64,000 bases of DNA from an uncultured bacterium (GTDB lineage Bacteria > Bacteroidota > Bacteroidia > Bacteroidales > Bacteroidaceae), in contig CALZUQ010000005.1 in assembly GCA_945829425.1 (NCBI GenBank), forward strand, positions 18,958-82,957, given 5' to 3'. The position numbers and the translations under genes are program-made. The notes beneath the pieces are model-generated. The model ran no database searches. It saw only the letters and a list, made by a program, of their open reading frames with translations, and was not told where the DNA came from. Positions 10,011 through 19,114 of the stretch are shown here, in pieces (within the stretch, counting starts at the first letter, position 1; each line of letters starts with the position of its first letter).

Positions 10011-11093
10011 TTACTCAAGAGTATTTCTCGTCGTGCCGCTGATATACTCCCTCCATTTCTGTATTACAGCCCCAAGGTCGGCGGGGAGCTCTGAGGTGAA
10101 GTCCATCTGGCTGCCTGTTACGGGATGTACAAATCCGAGGGTCTTGGCGTGTAACGCCTGTCGCGGACAGAGTCTGAAGCAGTTGTTTATGAACGCCTTG
10201 TATGACGACGACCTCTCGCCACGCAGTATCTCCATTCCTCCATACCTCTCATCGGCAAAGAGCGGGTGGCCTATCGCCTTCATGTGAGCACGTATCTGGT
10301 GTGTGCGTCCTGTCTCAAGAATACACTCTACGAGTGTGGTGTATCCGAAACGTTCCAGCACTCTCCAATGTGTCACGGCAGGCTTTCCTATCCCCGACTC
10401 AGGTGCTGTCACCGTCATGCGGAGCCTGTCCTTCGGGTCGCGGGTTATGTTACCTTCTATGCGTCCCTCGTCTTCCTTCATGTGCCCCCACACCAAGGCG
10501 TGGTATGAGCGGTGGGTCGTCTTGTCAAAGAACTGCTTTCCGAGTATCTTCTTCGCCTCCGGTGTCTTTGCTATGAGGAGCAGTCCCGACGTGTCTTTGT
10601 CTATGCGGTGTACGAGTCCCACCTCGGGAGAGTTCGGGTCGTATTCCGGAACATCCCTCATGTGCCACGCCATAGCGTTGACAAGAGTCCCCGTGAAGTT
10701 TCCTGCTCCAGGGTGTACCACCATTCCCGCCTCTTTGTTGACAACCATCAGCTCCTCGTCTTCGTAGACGATGTTCAGCGGGATGTCCTCGGGCTTGATG
10801 CTCGTATCGTGCGGCGGACGGGCGAGCATAAGAGTTATTATGTCTCCCGGCCTAACCTTATAGTTTGACTTCACGGCTTTTCCGTTGGCGTGTATGTAGC
10901 CTGCTTCCGCCGCCTGCTGTATGCGGTTGCGTGAGGAGTGCTGCATGTGTTCGAAGAGGAACTTGTCTATCCTCAACGGTGTCTGCCCTGCATCCGCCAC
11001 GATACGGAAATGCTCATAGAGCTCACCGTCTCCGGTATTCTCTTCCATTTCCAGCATCTCGTCGTCATACAGTTCGTCGTCAATATTCATCAT
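10011..11093 (-). CDS. rluD: RluA-family 23S rRNA pseudouridine synthase
   Basis: S4-like N-terminus, VHRIDKDTSGLLLIAKT, ETGRTHQIRAHM; start at MMNIDDEL. Confidence 0.9.
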   Translation of the reverse strand: MMNIDDELYDDEMLEMEENTGDGELYEHFRIVADAGQTPLRIDKFLFEHMQHSSRNRIQQAAEAGYIHANGKAVKSNYKVRPGDIITLMLARPPHDTSIKPEDIPLNIVYEDEELMVVNKEAGMVVHPGAGNFTGTLVNAMAWHMRDVPEYDPNSPEVGLVHRIDKDTSGLLLIAKTPEAKKILGKQFFDKTTHRSYHALVWGHMKEDEGRIEGNITRDPKDRLRMTVTAPESGIGKPAVTHWRVLERFGYTTLVECILETGRTHQIRAHMKAIGHPLFADERYGGMEILRGERSSSYKAFINNCFRLCPRQALHAKTLGFVHPVTGSQMDFTSELPADLGAVIQKWREYISGTTRNTLE

Positions 11094-11210
11094 GTCTTTT
11101 TTCCGTTTGTTCGTTGTTTTCGTCTGTCTCGTCATATTCCTTTTTCGCATCACCTTTCTCCGTCAAGGCGAAACACAACAAAAAAGACGTTCGTTATCCT
11201 GTTGTCCGTG

Positions 11211-11909
11211 TCATTCCTCAACAATCTGGAACGGGTCTTCCTGCTGCTGGGGTACCGTCGTCTTCGCAATAGAGTCTGCTCCGACGGTCATCATAATGTC
11301 ATCACCCGCAGACTCGATGTCCGGATCGACGTATTCGTAGTCGTCAGCATCGCTGAGCATGCCGTTGCCTACCTGCAGCATAACCATAGCGTCAACAGCC
11401 ACCCTGTCGCCTGGAGCCAATGACCTGCCACGGCATATCACGCCATACACCCAGTCTTTCTCTCCTGCTATATATTGCGGCTCTCCGACCTTAAATCCTA
11501 ATATCTTCAGCCGTGCCATGGCTTCTCGCATCGAGCTGTTGTCTATGATGTCCGGTACTACGAGTGTCGGCTTCTTAGATGCGTTGATAGAGACATATAC
11601 CATACGTCCGCTCTTCACCTCTGATCCCGGTGACGGTGTCTGGTGCAGTACACACCCTGGTGGGAGAAGCTTGTTGTAGCCCGTGTCTGTAACGGTAATG
11701 AAGAGTCCGTCGGCTTCTGCGAGTCTCTCTGCGTCCTCTATGCGTTTGTTGGTGAGGTCGGGCACGCTGATAGCCTCTCCGTGGTGGGTGTAAACAGATG
11801 CTCCTAAAGAGATACCCGTCATGACAACGAGTATCACCACCGCCATAGCAAGAAGGTTAAGAACAAGGTATCTGCTACACAGTTTCTGTATAAATGTCTT
11901 TGCCTGCAT
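11211..11909 (-). CDS. PASTA domain-containing membrane protein
   Basis: N-terminal TM then PASTA-like repeats (SVPDLTNKRIEDAERLAEADGL, VVPDIIDNSSMREAMARLKILGFKVG). Confidence 0.85.
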   Translation of the reverse strand: MQAKTFIQKLCSRYLVLNLLAMAVVILVVMTGISLGASVYTHHGEAISVPDLTNKRIEDAERLAEADGLFITVTDTGYNKLLPPGCVLHQTPSPGSEVKSGRMVYVSINASKKPTLVVPDIIDNSSMREAMARLKILGFKVGEPQYIAGEKDWVYGVICRGRSLAPGDRVAVDAMVMLQVGNGMLSDADDYEYVDPDIESAGDDIMMTVGADSIAKTTVPQQQEDPFQIVEE

Positions 11910-11932
11910 CCGATTACTTTGAAAATTTTTAG

Positions 11933-11940
11933 CAAAGGTA
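11933..11940 (-). promoter_or_regulatory. Bacteroidetes -7 element (TAnnTTTG) for the PASTA gene
   Basis: CAAAGGTA on + strand, immediately 5' of the start. Confidence 0.55.
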
Positions 11941-12205
11941 CGAAAAATTTTCATTTCAGCCACATGAAACAAGAAAAAATTTTACCATAAAAGGTTATTT
12001 CTTGACCAATGTGGTTGCAAGCAGAGAGAAGAGGGCTTGAAACAAAGGTCTGGCGACAGAAACAACCATAGTAAAGCCAAGGTGTAACATGCAGGTACAA
12101 GCCTTACGGCGACATGAGAGACAACCTTTAAAACAAAAAAAAGCAGCGTGAAGACTGAGTCCTCTGCTGCCTGCTTTTCTACGCATCCTGCGTCAGTGAC
12201 AAGGT

Positions 12206-12361
12206 TTACTTGCCGTGTGTCTCGTCAGAAACAGTGAGCTTCTTACGGCCATGGGCACGACGAGAAGCAAGTACGCGACGACCATTCTTGGTCTTCATAC
12301 GCTCGCGGAAACCATGCTTGTTAACGCGACGACGGTTGTGAGGCTGAAATGTTCTTTTCAT
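12206..12361 (-). CDS. rpmH: 50S ribosomal protein L34 (51 aa; absent from the ORF track)
   Basis: [51 protein letters not shown]. Confidence 0.97.
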   Translation of the reverse strand: MKRTFQPHNRRRVNKHGFRERMKTKNGRRVLASRRAHGRKKLTVSDETHGK

Positions 12362-12403
12362 TTTTCTATTCTTGTTTTATTTGATTTTCCACAATTCGGG
12401 TTG

Positions 12404-12411
12404 CAAAAGTA
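12404..12411 (-). promoter_or_regulatory. -7 element upstream of rpmH
   Basis: CAAAAGTA on + (TACTTTTG on -), 43 nt upstream of rpmH. Confidence 0.65.
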
Positions 12412-12485
12412 CATAATTTATTTTAAATAAGCAAGAAAATAAGCACTTTTCCCCGAAAAATAAGCGTTTTTTAATAAAAATATAG

Positions 12486-12493
12486 TAACTTTG
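12486..12493 (+). promoter_or_regulatory. -7 element upstream of efp
   Basis: TAACTTTG followed by GCAC. Confidence 0.7.
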
Positions 12494-12613
12494 CACTCGA
12501 AAAGCAGTTAAGACATATTTTTATATATATTATTAGCGTCGGCTTTTCCTTCTTCCCTCAACATCAAATATAAGGCAAAACAAACAATATAAACAAACAA
12601 AACAACACTCAAG

Positions 12614-13180
12614 ATGATTAAATCACAAGACATCAAGAACGGAACAGTTATCCGTCTCGACGGCAAGCTCCTCGTAGTAATCGAGTTCCTCCACGTTAAG
12701 CCAGGCAAGGGCAACACTTTCATGCGCACCAAGCTCAAGGACGTTGTGACAGGATATGTCATAGAGAAGCGCTTCAACATCGGTGAGGCTCTTGAAGACG
12801 TACGCGTAGAGCACCGCCCATACCAGTTCCTTTACATGGACGGCGAGGACGCTGTATTCATGAACCAGGAGACCTTCGACCAGGTGAACATTGACAAGGC
12901 TATGGTTATCGGCAGCGAATTCATGAAGGAAGGCGACGTCGTAGAGGTGGTTTCCGACGCATCGACAGAAACGATACTCACAGCAGAGATGCCTATCAAG
13001 ACAACACTTGAAATAACATACATGGAGCCGGGAGCAAAAGGAAACACTGCGACAAACACTCTCACAAAGGCTACAGTGGAGACAGGCGGTACGGTTATGG
13101 TGCCTCTCTTCTGCAAGGAAGGCGACAAGATTATCGTTGACACACGCGACGGCAGCTACGTACAGCGCGTAAAGGAATAA
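12614..13180 (+). CDS. efp: Elongation factor P
   Basis: IKSQDIKNGTVIRLDGKLLVVIEFLHVKPGKGNTFMRTKLKDV. Confidence 0.96.
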   Translation: MIKSQDIKNGTVIRLDGKLLVVIEFLHVKPGKGNTFMRTKLKDVVTGYVIEKRFNIGEALEDVRVEHRPYQFLYMDGEDAVFMNQETFDQVNIDKAMVIGSEFMKEGDVVEVVSDASTETILTAEMPIKTTLEITYMEPGAKGNTATNTLTKATVETGGTVMVPLFCKEGDKIIVDTRDGSYVQRVKE

Positions 13181-13203
13181 GAAGTGGCATACATAAATCA
13201 GAA

Positions 13204-14259
13204 ATGAATATTGACTATAGTATTATCGTCCCGGTTTTCAACCGCCCTGACGAGGTTGACGAACTGCTCGACAGCCTGACACGACAGACCGTGAAGAACT
13301 TCGAGGTCATCATCGTGGAAGACGGCTCAAGCGTGACATGCGAAGAGACGTGCAGGAAGTACGACGGAAGACTGGACATACATTACTATAAGAAAGACAA
13401 CTCCGGACCTGGCCAGAGCCGTAACTACGGTGCTGACCGGGCTTCCGGGGCTTTTCTTTTAGTGCTCGACTCGGACGTGGTGTTGCCGGAGACATATATC
13501 GAGGCGGTAGGAAGGGAAATGAAAGAGAACCCCTGTGATGCCTTCGGAGGCCCTGATGCCTCCCACGCTTCGTTTACCCCGACGCAGAAAGCTATCTCCT
13601 ACTCCATGACGTCGTTCTTCACTACCGGTGGCATACGCGGAGGAAAGACTAAGCTCGACAAGTTCTATCCACGCTCCTTCAATATGGGCATACGCCGTGA
13701 GGTGTACCGGAAGCTCGGCGGCTTCTCGCCGATGCGCTTTGGTGAAGACATAGACTTCTCTTACCGCATCGTGGAGGCAGGGTTTTCTACACGCCTGTTC
13801 CCGACAGCATGGGTATGGCACAAACGCCGTACCGACTACCGTAAGTTCTGGCGGCAGGTATATAACAGCGGCATAGCCCGCATAAACCTTGAAAAGCGTC
13901 ATCCGGGAACAATGAAACTCGTACATTTGCTCCCTACGGTGTTTACCGTAGGTATCTTCGCCCTGTTGGCCACGTCTTTCACAGGTCGGATGCTTATGGT
14001 TTACGGTCCGGGGCCTGACCCTCTCCACCGCTGGTATTGGCTGTGCGCCGCACCGTGGCTGCCTATCCTGCTTTACTCTCTGCTGTTATTCCTTGACTCC
14101 ACACGGGTGAACAAGTCCATAGGCATAGGGGCAAGGAGTGTCGTGGCGGCATTTGTGCAACTCATGGGCTACGGTTGCGGCTTCATATATGCATGGTGGC
14201 AACGCTGTGTGCTGAAGAAGGACGAGTTCCACGCCTTTGACAAGACATTCTATAAATGA
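13204..14259 (+). CDS. Glycosyltransferase family 2 membrane protein
   Basis: YSIIVPVFNRPDEVDELLDSLTRQT, LDSDVVLP; C-terminal TM helices. Confidence 0.88.
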   Translation: MNIDYSIIVPVFNRPDEVDELLDSLTRQTVKNFEVIIVEDGSSVTCEETCRKYDGRLDIHYYKKDNSGPGQSRNYGADRASGAFLLVLDSDVVLPETYIEAVGREMKENPCDAFGGPDASHASFTPTQKAISYSMTSFFTTGGIRGGKTKLDKFYPRSFNMGIRREVYRKLGGFSPMRFGEDIDFSYRIVEAGFSTRLFPTAWVWHKRRTDYRKFWRQVYNSGIARINLEKRHPGTMKLVHLLPTVFTVGIFALLATSFTGRMLMVYGPGPDPLHRWYWLCAAPWLPILLYSLLLFLDSTRVNKSIGIGARSVVAAFVQLMGYGCGFIYAWWQRCVLKKDEFHAFDKTFYK

Positions 14260-14393
14260 CCGCTTTTACACCTTATTATATATAGATAAGAAAAAAAGAA
14301 TTGTTGATGACATTTCTCAATGACAAACGGGTATAGTGTCACATGTGATTTTGTTTCTGACAGTTTACCCTGCCAACCCCAAAAACCGAAAGA

Positions 14394-15131
14394 ATGGAAG
14401 AAGAAAGAGGCGAATGGATAGTGAAGGAGGTGCATGACGCACCGAAGAAAAGGAGCATAAACGAATGGAACCGTGACGACCGCCCCCGTGATAAAATGCT
14501 TGAGAAAGGTGCTGCCGCCATGAGCAAGGCCGAGCTTCTCGCCATCCTCATAGGCTCTGGAACGGCACAGGAGAGTGCTGTAGACCTTATGCGCCGCATA
14601 CTGACAGACTGTGGCGAGTCGCTGAAAATTCTCGGACAGAAGAGTGCCGAGGAACTGATGTCATACCACGGCATTGGTGAGGCGAAGGCGATATCCATTC
14701 TCGCCGCCTGCGAACTTGGAAAACGCAGGCAGGAGGAAGAGGTAAGGGAACGGCTCGACCTCTCTTCCGCACAGTCGATATACGAGTTTATGCACTCCAA
14801 GATGCAAGACCTCCCCACGGAAGAGGCATGGATTCTTCTCCTGAACAATAACTTCAAGCTTATCGGCAATGCCATACGCCTTTCGCAGGGAGGACTGACA
14901 GAGACGGCTGTCGACATGCGCATTATCGTAAGACACGCCATTCTCAACAACGCCACAGTTGTGGTACTCGTTCATAACCATCCGTCGAACAACTGCCGGC
15001 CTTCGGGAGAGGACATCAAGATAACGCAAAGGGTGAACGAGGGGTTGAAAACCATGAGACTATATCTCGCCGACCATATCATAGTGACCGACGGAAAGTA
15101 TTACAGCTTCAGGGAAGAAGGGAAGCTATAG
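14394..15131 (+). CDS. radC: DNA repair protein RadC (JAB/MPN domain)
   Basis: VHNHPSNNCRPSGEDIKITQRV JAMM motif; UPF0758 organisation. Confidence 0.92.
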   Translation: MEEERGEWIVKEVHDAPKKRSINEWNRDDRPRDKMLEKGAAAMSKAELLAILIGSGTAQESAVDLMRRILTDCGESLKILGQKSAEELMSYHGIGEAKAISILAACELGKRRQEEEVRERLDLSSAQSIYEFMHSKMQDLPTEEAWILLLNNNFKLIGNAIRLSQGGLTETAVDMRIIVRHAILNNATVVVLVHNHPSNNCRPSGEDIKITQRVNEGLKTMRLYLADHIIVTDGKYYSFREEGKL

Positions 15132-15202
15132 ACATGCAGAGACAAAACCGTCACACCGGCAAAGGCTTGCCGTAAGGAGAGCGTAAGGCAAGCTATGACA
15201 AA

Positions 15203-15292
15203 CTGCAGGCATAACTTATGACAAGATGCAGGCATAACTTATGACAAGCTGCAGGCATAACTTATGACAAGATGCAGGCATAACTTATGACA
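15203..15292. repeat. 23-bp tandem array, 4 copies ((C/A)TGCAGGCATAACTTATGACAAG)
   Basis: 15203-15225, 15226-15248, 15249-15271, 15272-15292 (last copy truncated); first base alternates C/A/C/A. Confidence 0.95.
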
Positions 15293-15414
15293 TTCAATTC
15301 CATAAGTACAATATATCAGACTTCGGCTGCAAATTTAGGCATTTATTTTCATATTTGCAAGAAAAAGTCGATTAAATCATACTTTTTAGATTGAATAAAT
15401 GATTTCATGGAGTG

Positions 15415-15591
15415 CTACATATTAAAATATGAGCAATACTTTCCTATTAGATTCTGCAATGTCAGGTCGCCTCTGTTAAATCTTTCGGCATCGAGGGGGA
15501 GAATGCGCTCACGCACCTTTGTCTTGCCCTTGAATAGGGCGGTGAGATTATAGGCTTGGTTCTCATTCACAATCTTGATGTCAGAGACATC
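15415..15591 (-). pseudogene. Start-less gene remnant
   Basis: Minus-strand open frame DVSDIKIVNENQAYNLTALFKGKTKVRERILPLDAERFNRGDLTLQNLIGKYCSYFNM* preceded in frame by TAA and lacking a start codon. Confidence 0.4.
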
Positions 15592-15768
15592 TTAATCACT
15601 TCTATAAGATAAAAGGTTACGAAATCCCCTGAAAGCAAATTAACATCTTTTATGTCTGACACGTGCAATATTTTTACCTCACCGTTGTTTTATGGGTAAA
15701 GAAGAGAGAAAACGGCACAAAAGCCGTGAGGTAAAAACAAAGGCAACAATAAAAAACATAAAAAGGAC

Positions 15769-16479
15769 ATGAAAAGACTCAAGACACTTATGATGCTGCT
15801 CGTAGCAGCACTGACAACAGTAACTCTTTACTCTTGCGACATCGACGATGACAACTGTCCGTCGTTCAGCCTTGCCACCGTAACCCTACGCCCTGCCACA
15901 GAAGGCAGAAACTGGTGCATGCAGCTCGACGACTCCACGACGCTTCACGCCGTAAACATCGCCTCACACCCTTACAACGACAAGGAGCAGAGAGCATACA
16001 TACGTTTCAACGACCCGAAGCCGATACCGGAGTCAAGCCAAAGAGAGTACACGGTGAATGTCCTCACCATTGACACCATATTGACGAAGCCTATGGCTCC
16101 GCTGCTTAAGAGCGCAGAAGAGAATGTTGAGGAGGACATCAACGCCAAGGAATACGGCTCAGACCCTGTAGAGATTGTCAACAGCTGGGAGACAGTAGCC
16201 GAAGACGGATATATGAACATACGCTTCCGCACTCGCTTCGGAGGAGGGAAACACCGCGTGACACTCGTACACCGCACCGACGCCTCCGAGCCATACGTAG
16301 TAGAGTTCTTCCATGACGCCAACGGCGACCTCGACGGTGTGGTGAACGACGGAATAGTGGCGTTCCGCCTCGACGAAGCGTTCAACGCCGGCGACAAAGC
16401 GATAGAGATAACGCTGAAATGGAACTCTTACTCCGGCGAGAAGACAGCGAAATTCAAATACCTCCCACGAAAGGATTGA
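15769..16479 (+). CDS. NigD-like lipoprotein
   Basis: Lipobox TLYSC; FSLATVTLRPATEGRNWCMQLDDSTTLHAVN N-terminal pattern. Confidence 0.75.
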   Translation: MKRLKTLMMLLVAALTTVTLYSCDIDDDNCPSFSLATVTLRPATEGRNWCMQLDDSTTLHAVNIASHPYNDKEQRAYIRFNDPKPIPESSQREYTVNVLTIDTILTKPMAPLLKSAEENVEEDINAKEYGSDPVEIVNSWETVAEDGYMNIRFRTRFGGGKHRVTLVHRTDASEPYVVEFFHDANGDLDGVVNDGIVAFRLDEAFNAGDKAIEITLKWNSYSGEKTAKFKYLPRKD

Positions 16480-16553
16480 TGCGCTACGGTGGGGACAACA
16501 GCACCCACATAAAGCGCGAGAGCCTTACAATGCCAGTAACATCTTAACACACA

Positions 16554-17147
16554 GTGAACAGCAAGAAGACATACGTCAGTGAACAGGACATAGCAGAAGG
16601 ACTTCGCAAGGGTGACAACCATGCGATGAGGGAGTTTTATGCCTCCTTCGGCGGTATGCTCACTGGCGTATGTTGCAGATACCTCGCTGACGACGATGAT
16701 GTGAAAGACATACTACAGGAAACCTTAATAAGCATCATAAAGAATATCCATTCCTTTGAATATCAGGGGAAAGGGTCGCTGAGAGCATGGGCAGTACGCA
16801 TAACGGTAAACCACGCTCTCAGCTTTTTGCGTAAGAAACAGCGCGACACGGCACTCTTCGTAAACGCTGACAGCGACGTCGCCGACGAGGAGACACCACC
16901 CGACATCGAGGATATTCCGGCAGACACGATAACCGAGATGATACGCCAACTGCCCGACGGCTACCGCATGGTGTTCAACCTTTACGTCATAGAGGGGAAG
17001 AGCCACAAAGAGATAGCACAGACGCTGGGCATAAAGGAGGTGACATCAGCGTCGCAGCTGCACAGGGCAAAAGCCATACTGACAAAGAAAATAAACGAAT
17101 ACAGGAAACAACAACGTGGGGACATCACAACACCCACCTCAAGGTAA
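16554..17147 (+). CDS. RNA polymerase ECF-type sigma-70 factor
   Basis: LQETLISIIKNIHSFEYQGKGSLRAWAVRITVN (region 2), MVFNLYVIEGKSHKEIAQTLGIKEVTSASQLHRAK (region 4); apparent GTG start. Confidence 0.9.
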   Translation: MNSKKTYVSEQDIAEGLRKGDNHAMREFYASFGGMLTGVCCRYLADDDDVKDILQETLISIIKNIHSFEYQGKGSLRAWAVRITVNHALSFLRKKQRDTALFVNADSDVADEETPPDIEDIPADTITEMIRQLPDGYRMVFNLYVIEGKSHKEIAQTLGIKEVTSASQLHRAKAILTKKINEYRKQQRGDITTPTSR

Positions 17148-17152
17148 AGGAC

Positions 17153-18466
17153 ATGAAAGATAAATGGACAGAACAATTCCAAGCGAAAATGGCAGGGCAC
17201 GAAAGGAAAGCCCCAGAGCTGTCATGGCCTGAACTTGACAAAGCTCTCGAAGAAAACAGGGAACGAGCGGCGGAAGAAAGCCGGACAGCCTGGAAGAGAA
17301 AGGCTTGGACACTATGGATAAAACCTGGAGAACGCTCTGTATATGGACGAAGGCTTACCGTGGCGGCGACAATAGCGTTGGCCCTGATAAGCGGCACGCT
17401 GCTCTTCTTCGACAGGCTGTCACCTGAACAGCAGCAACTCGCCGAAGAAGCTGTAAGACAGGCTGCCAATACACCACGCCTCACGGCACAAGGGGTAGAG
17501 GAGAACAGCACGAAGGAGAAGCAACAACAGAAGCGGAAGGAGCAGGGAGAGGAAGGAAGGTATGCAGATGCAAGACAAGAGTCACAGCCCATGGGAGAAC
17601 ACGGGTACGGTGACGACGGAAAAGCATCTTCTGCCTACGGACAACAGCCGACAGAGCGAAAGGCAAACGACGGGGAGGGTTCAACGTCAACCCAACCCCC
17701 TTCCAGCCGTGACAGCCGTACTACAAGCGGCAACTCCTCACGCCTTGACATGATTTTCAATGAAGGCGGAAAGCGAGGCAGGCAGAATAACAGCCTTGTG
17801 GCAGGACTCTATATGAACGCCATGGCGACAGGCTCACAGAACACAGGCGGCATTATGGCGCAAAGCTCGCCAATGCTTGCAGAGCCTTACGGTCCTGTGA
17901 CAGACGACTTTCGCTTCGGGACGTTAGACATCGTGGCGAACAGCAACCCACGGGAAATACGTTACGACCACGACTACCCTATCAAGGCAGGACTGTCCGT
18001 AGGTTACGCCTTCGGCGGGAAATGGAGCGTGACGACGGGAGTGACCTACAGCTTCCTCCGCTCTACGCTGAAATATTCAGAAGGGAAGAGCCACGGCGAG
18101 GGGACACAGAAGCTCCACTACCTTGGCATCCCGGTATCGCTGAACTATGACATCGTAAAGAACAGGAGGCTTACGCTCTACCTCTCTGGCGGAGGAGAGA
18201 TGCAGAAACTCCTCGACGGCAAGATGACCATAAGGAAGGAAGGCACAGGCTCAGAAACAATTAACGAGGGCGTAAGCGAGAACTCCCTGCAATGGTCGCT
18301 GCACGCTGCTCTCGGCGCACAGTATATCCTCGGCAACGGTATAGGGATATACGTAGAACCCGGAGCGGAATACCATTTCGACAACGGCAGCAGCGTCATG
18401 AACTATTATAAGAAGCACAAGACAAGCTTCAGCCTTAACCTTGGAATAAGGCTGAACATCAAGTAA
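17153..18466 (+). CDS. Putative anti-sigma-like membrane protein with C-terminal outer-membrane beta-barrel-like domain
   Basis: Single TM (LTVAATIALALISGTLLFF), low-complexity linker, then AGLSVGYAFGGKWSVTTGVTYSFL..SLNLGIRLNIK barrel-like C-terminus; 6 bp after the sigma factor gene. Confidence 0.7.
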   Translation: MKDKWTEQFQAKMAGHERKAPELSWPELDKALEENRERAAEESRTAWKRKAWTLWIKPGERSVYGRRLTVAATIALALISGTLLFFDRLSPEQQQLAEEAVRQAANTPRLTAQGVEENSTKEKQQQKRKEQGEEGRYADARQESQPMGEHGYGDDGKASSAYGQQPTERKANDGEGSTSTQPPSSRDSRTTSGNSSRLDMIFNEGGKRGRQNNSLVAGLYMNAMATGSQNTGGIMAQSSPMLAEPYGPVTDDFRFGTLDIVANSNPREIRYDHDYPIKAGLSVGYAFGGKWSVTTGVTYSFLRSTLKYSEGKSHGEGTQKLHYLGIPVSLNYDIVKNRRLTLYLSGGGEMQKLLDGKMTIRKEGTGSETINEGVSENSLQWSLHAALGAQYILGNGIGIYVEPGAEYHFDNGSSVMNYYKKHKTSFSLNLGIRLNIK

Positions 18467-18522
18467 GCCCGGAGTCTTTTCCACCTGCACGGTTGAAGGA
18501 AAGAAAGGGCAATAACAAAGCC

Positions 18523-18563
18523 AGGGCGTTGCCCTCGACTATGAGCTTTTGGGCTTTCAGCCC
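18523..18563. repeat. REP-like double hairpin element
   Basis: AGGGC-gtt-GCCCT (18523-18535) and GGGCT-ttc-AGCCC (18551-18563) in intergenic DNA. Confidence 0.5.
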
Positions 18564-18594
18564 GAATTCCCAACCGTACATGTCGAGTTTTTTA

Positions 18595-18651
18595 AGCTTA
18601 GAGAAGGAAGCTTAGAGCTTAGAGAAGGAAGCTTAGAGCTTAGAGAAGGTA
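18595..18651. repeat. 21-bp tandem array, ~2.7 copies (AGCTTAGAGAAGGAAGCTTAG)
   Basis: Copies begin at 18595, 18616, 18637. Confidence 0.9.
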
Positions 18652-18725
18652 GGAGCTTGAACATACAAAATCTAAAAAAATGAATAAAAGTCGGCGGAAT
18701 ATTTGGTTATTCCGCCGATTATCTT

Positions 18726-18733
18726 TATTTTTG
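18726..18733 (+). promoter_or_regulatory. -7 element upstream of the SufT-like gene
   Basis: TATTTTTG, 47 nt before ATG 18780. Confidence 0.5.
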
Positions 18734-18779
18734 TACTACAAAATGTAGGAAGACATCAATAAAAACATATTCAACCATT

Positions 18780-19100
18780 ATGACAGCAGAAGAAAAGACA
18801 GCAATAGAAGAAAGAATTGTCGAGGTACTGAAAACCGTTTACGACCCTGAGATTCCGGTAAACATCTACGACCTCGGACTGATATACAACATAGACCTTC
18901 AGGAGGACGGTAGCGTGGACATCGACATGACCTTCACCGCCCCTTCGTGTCCTGCCGCCGACTTCATACTGGAAGATGTGCGCACCAAGGTAGAGGCCGT
19001 AGCCGGCGTCACGTCTGCGACAATCAATATGGTCTTTGAGCCGGAATGGGACAAAAGCATGATGACAGAGGAAGCCCGTATAGAACTGGGCTTTGAATAA
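18780..19100 (+). CDS. MIP18/DUF59 family Fe-S assembly protein (SufT-like)
   Basis: VYDPEIPVNIYDLGLIYNI, FTAPSCPAADFILEDVRTKV. Confidence 0.9.
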   Translation: MTAEEKTAIEERIVEVLKTVYDPEIPVNIYDLGLIYNIDLQEDGSVDIDMTFTAPSCPAADFILEDVRTKVEAVAGVTSATINMVFEPEWDKSMMTEEARIELGFE

Positions 19101-19114
19101 CCCACACGCAAACC

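Noticed and set aside
12120-12180. Possible rpmH terminator (GCAGC/GCTGC with A-rich flank)
   Set aside because: Stem is only 5 bp with a long loop; too weak to call.
15203-15292. CRISPR array interpretation of the 21-23 bp repeats
   Set aside because: Copies are contiguous with no unique spacers and no cas genes are in the window.
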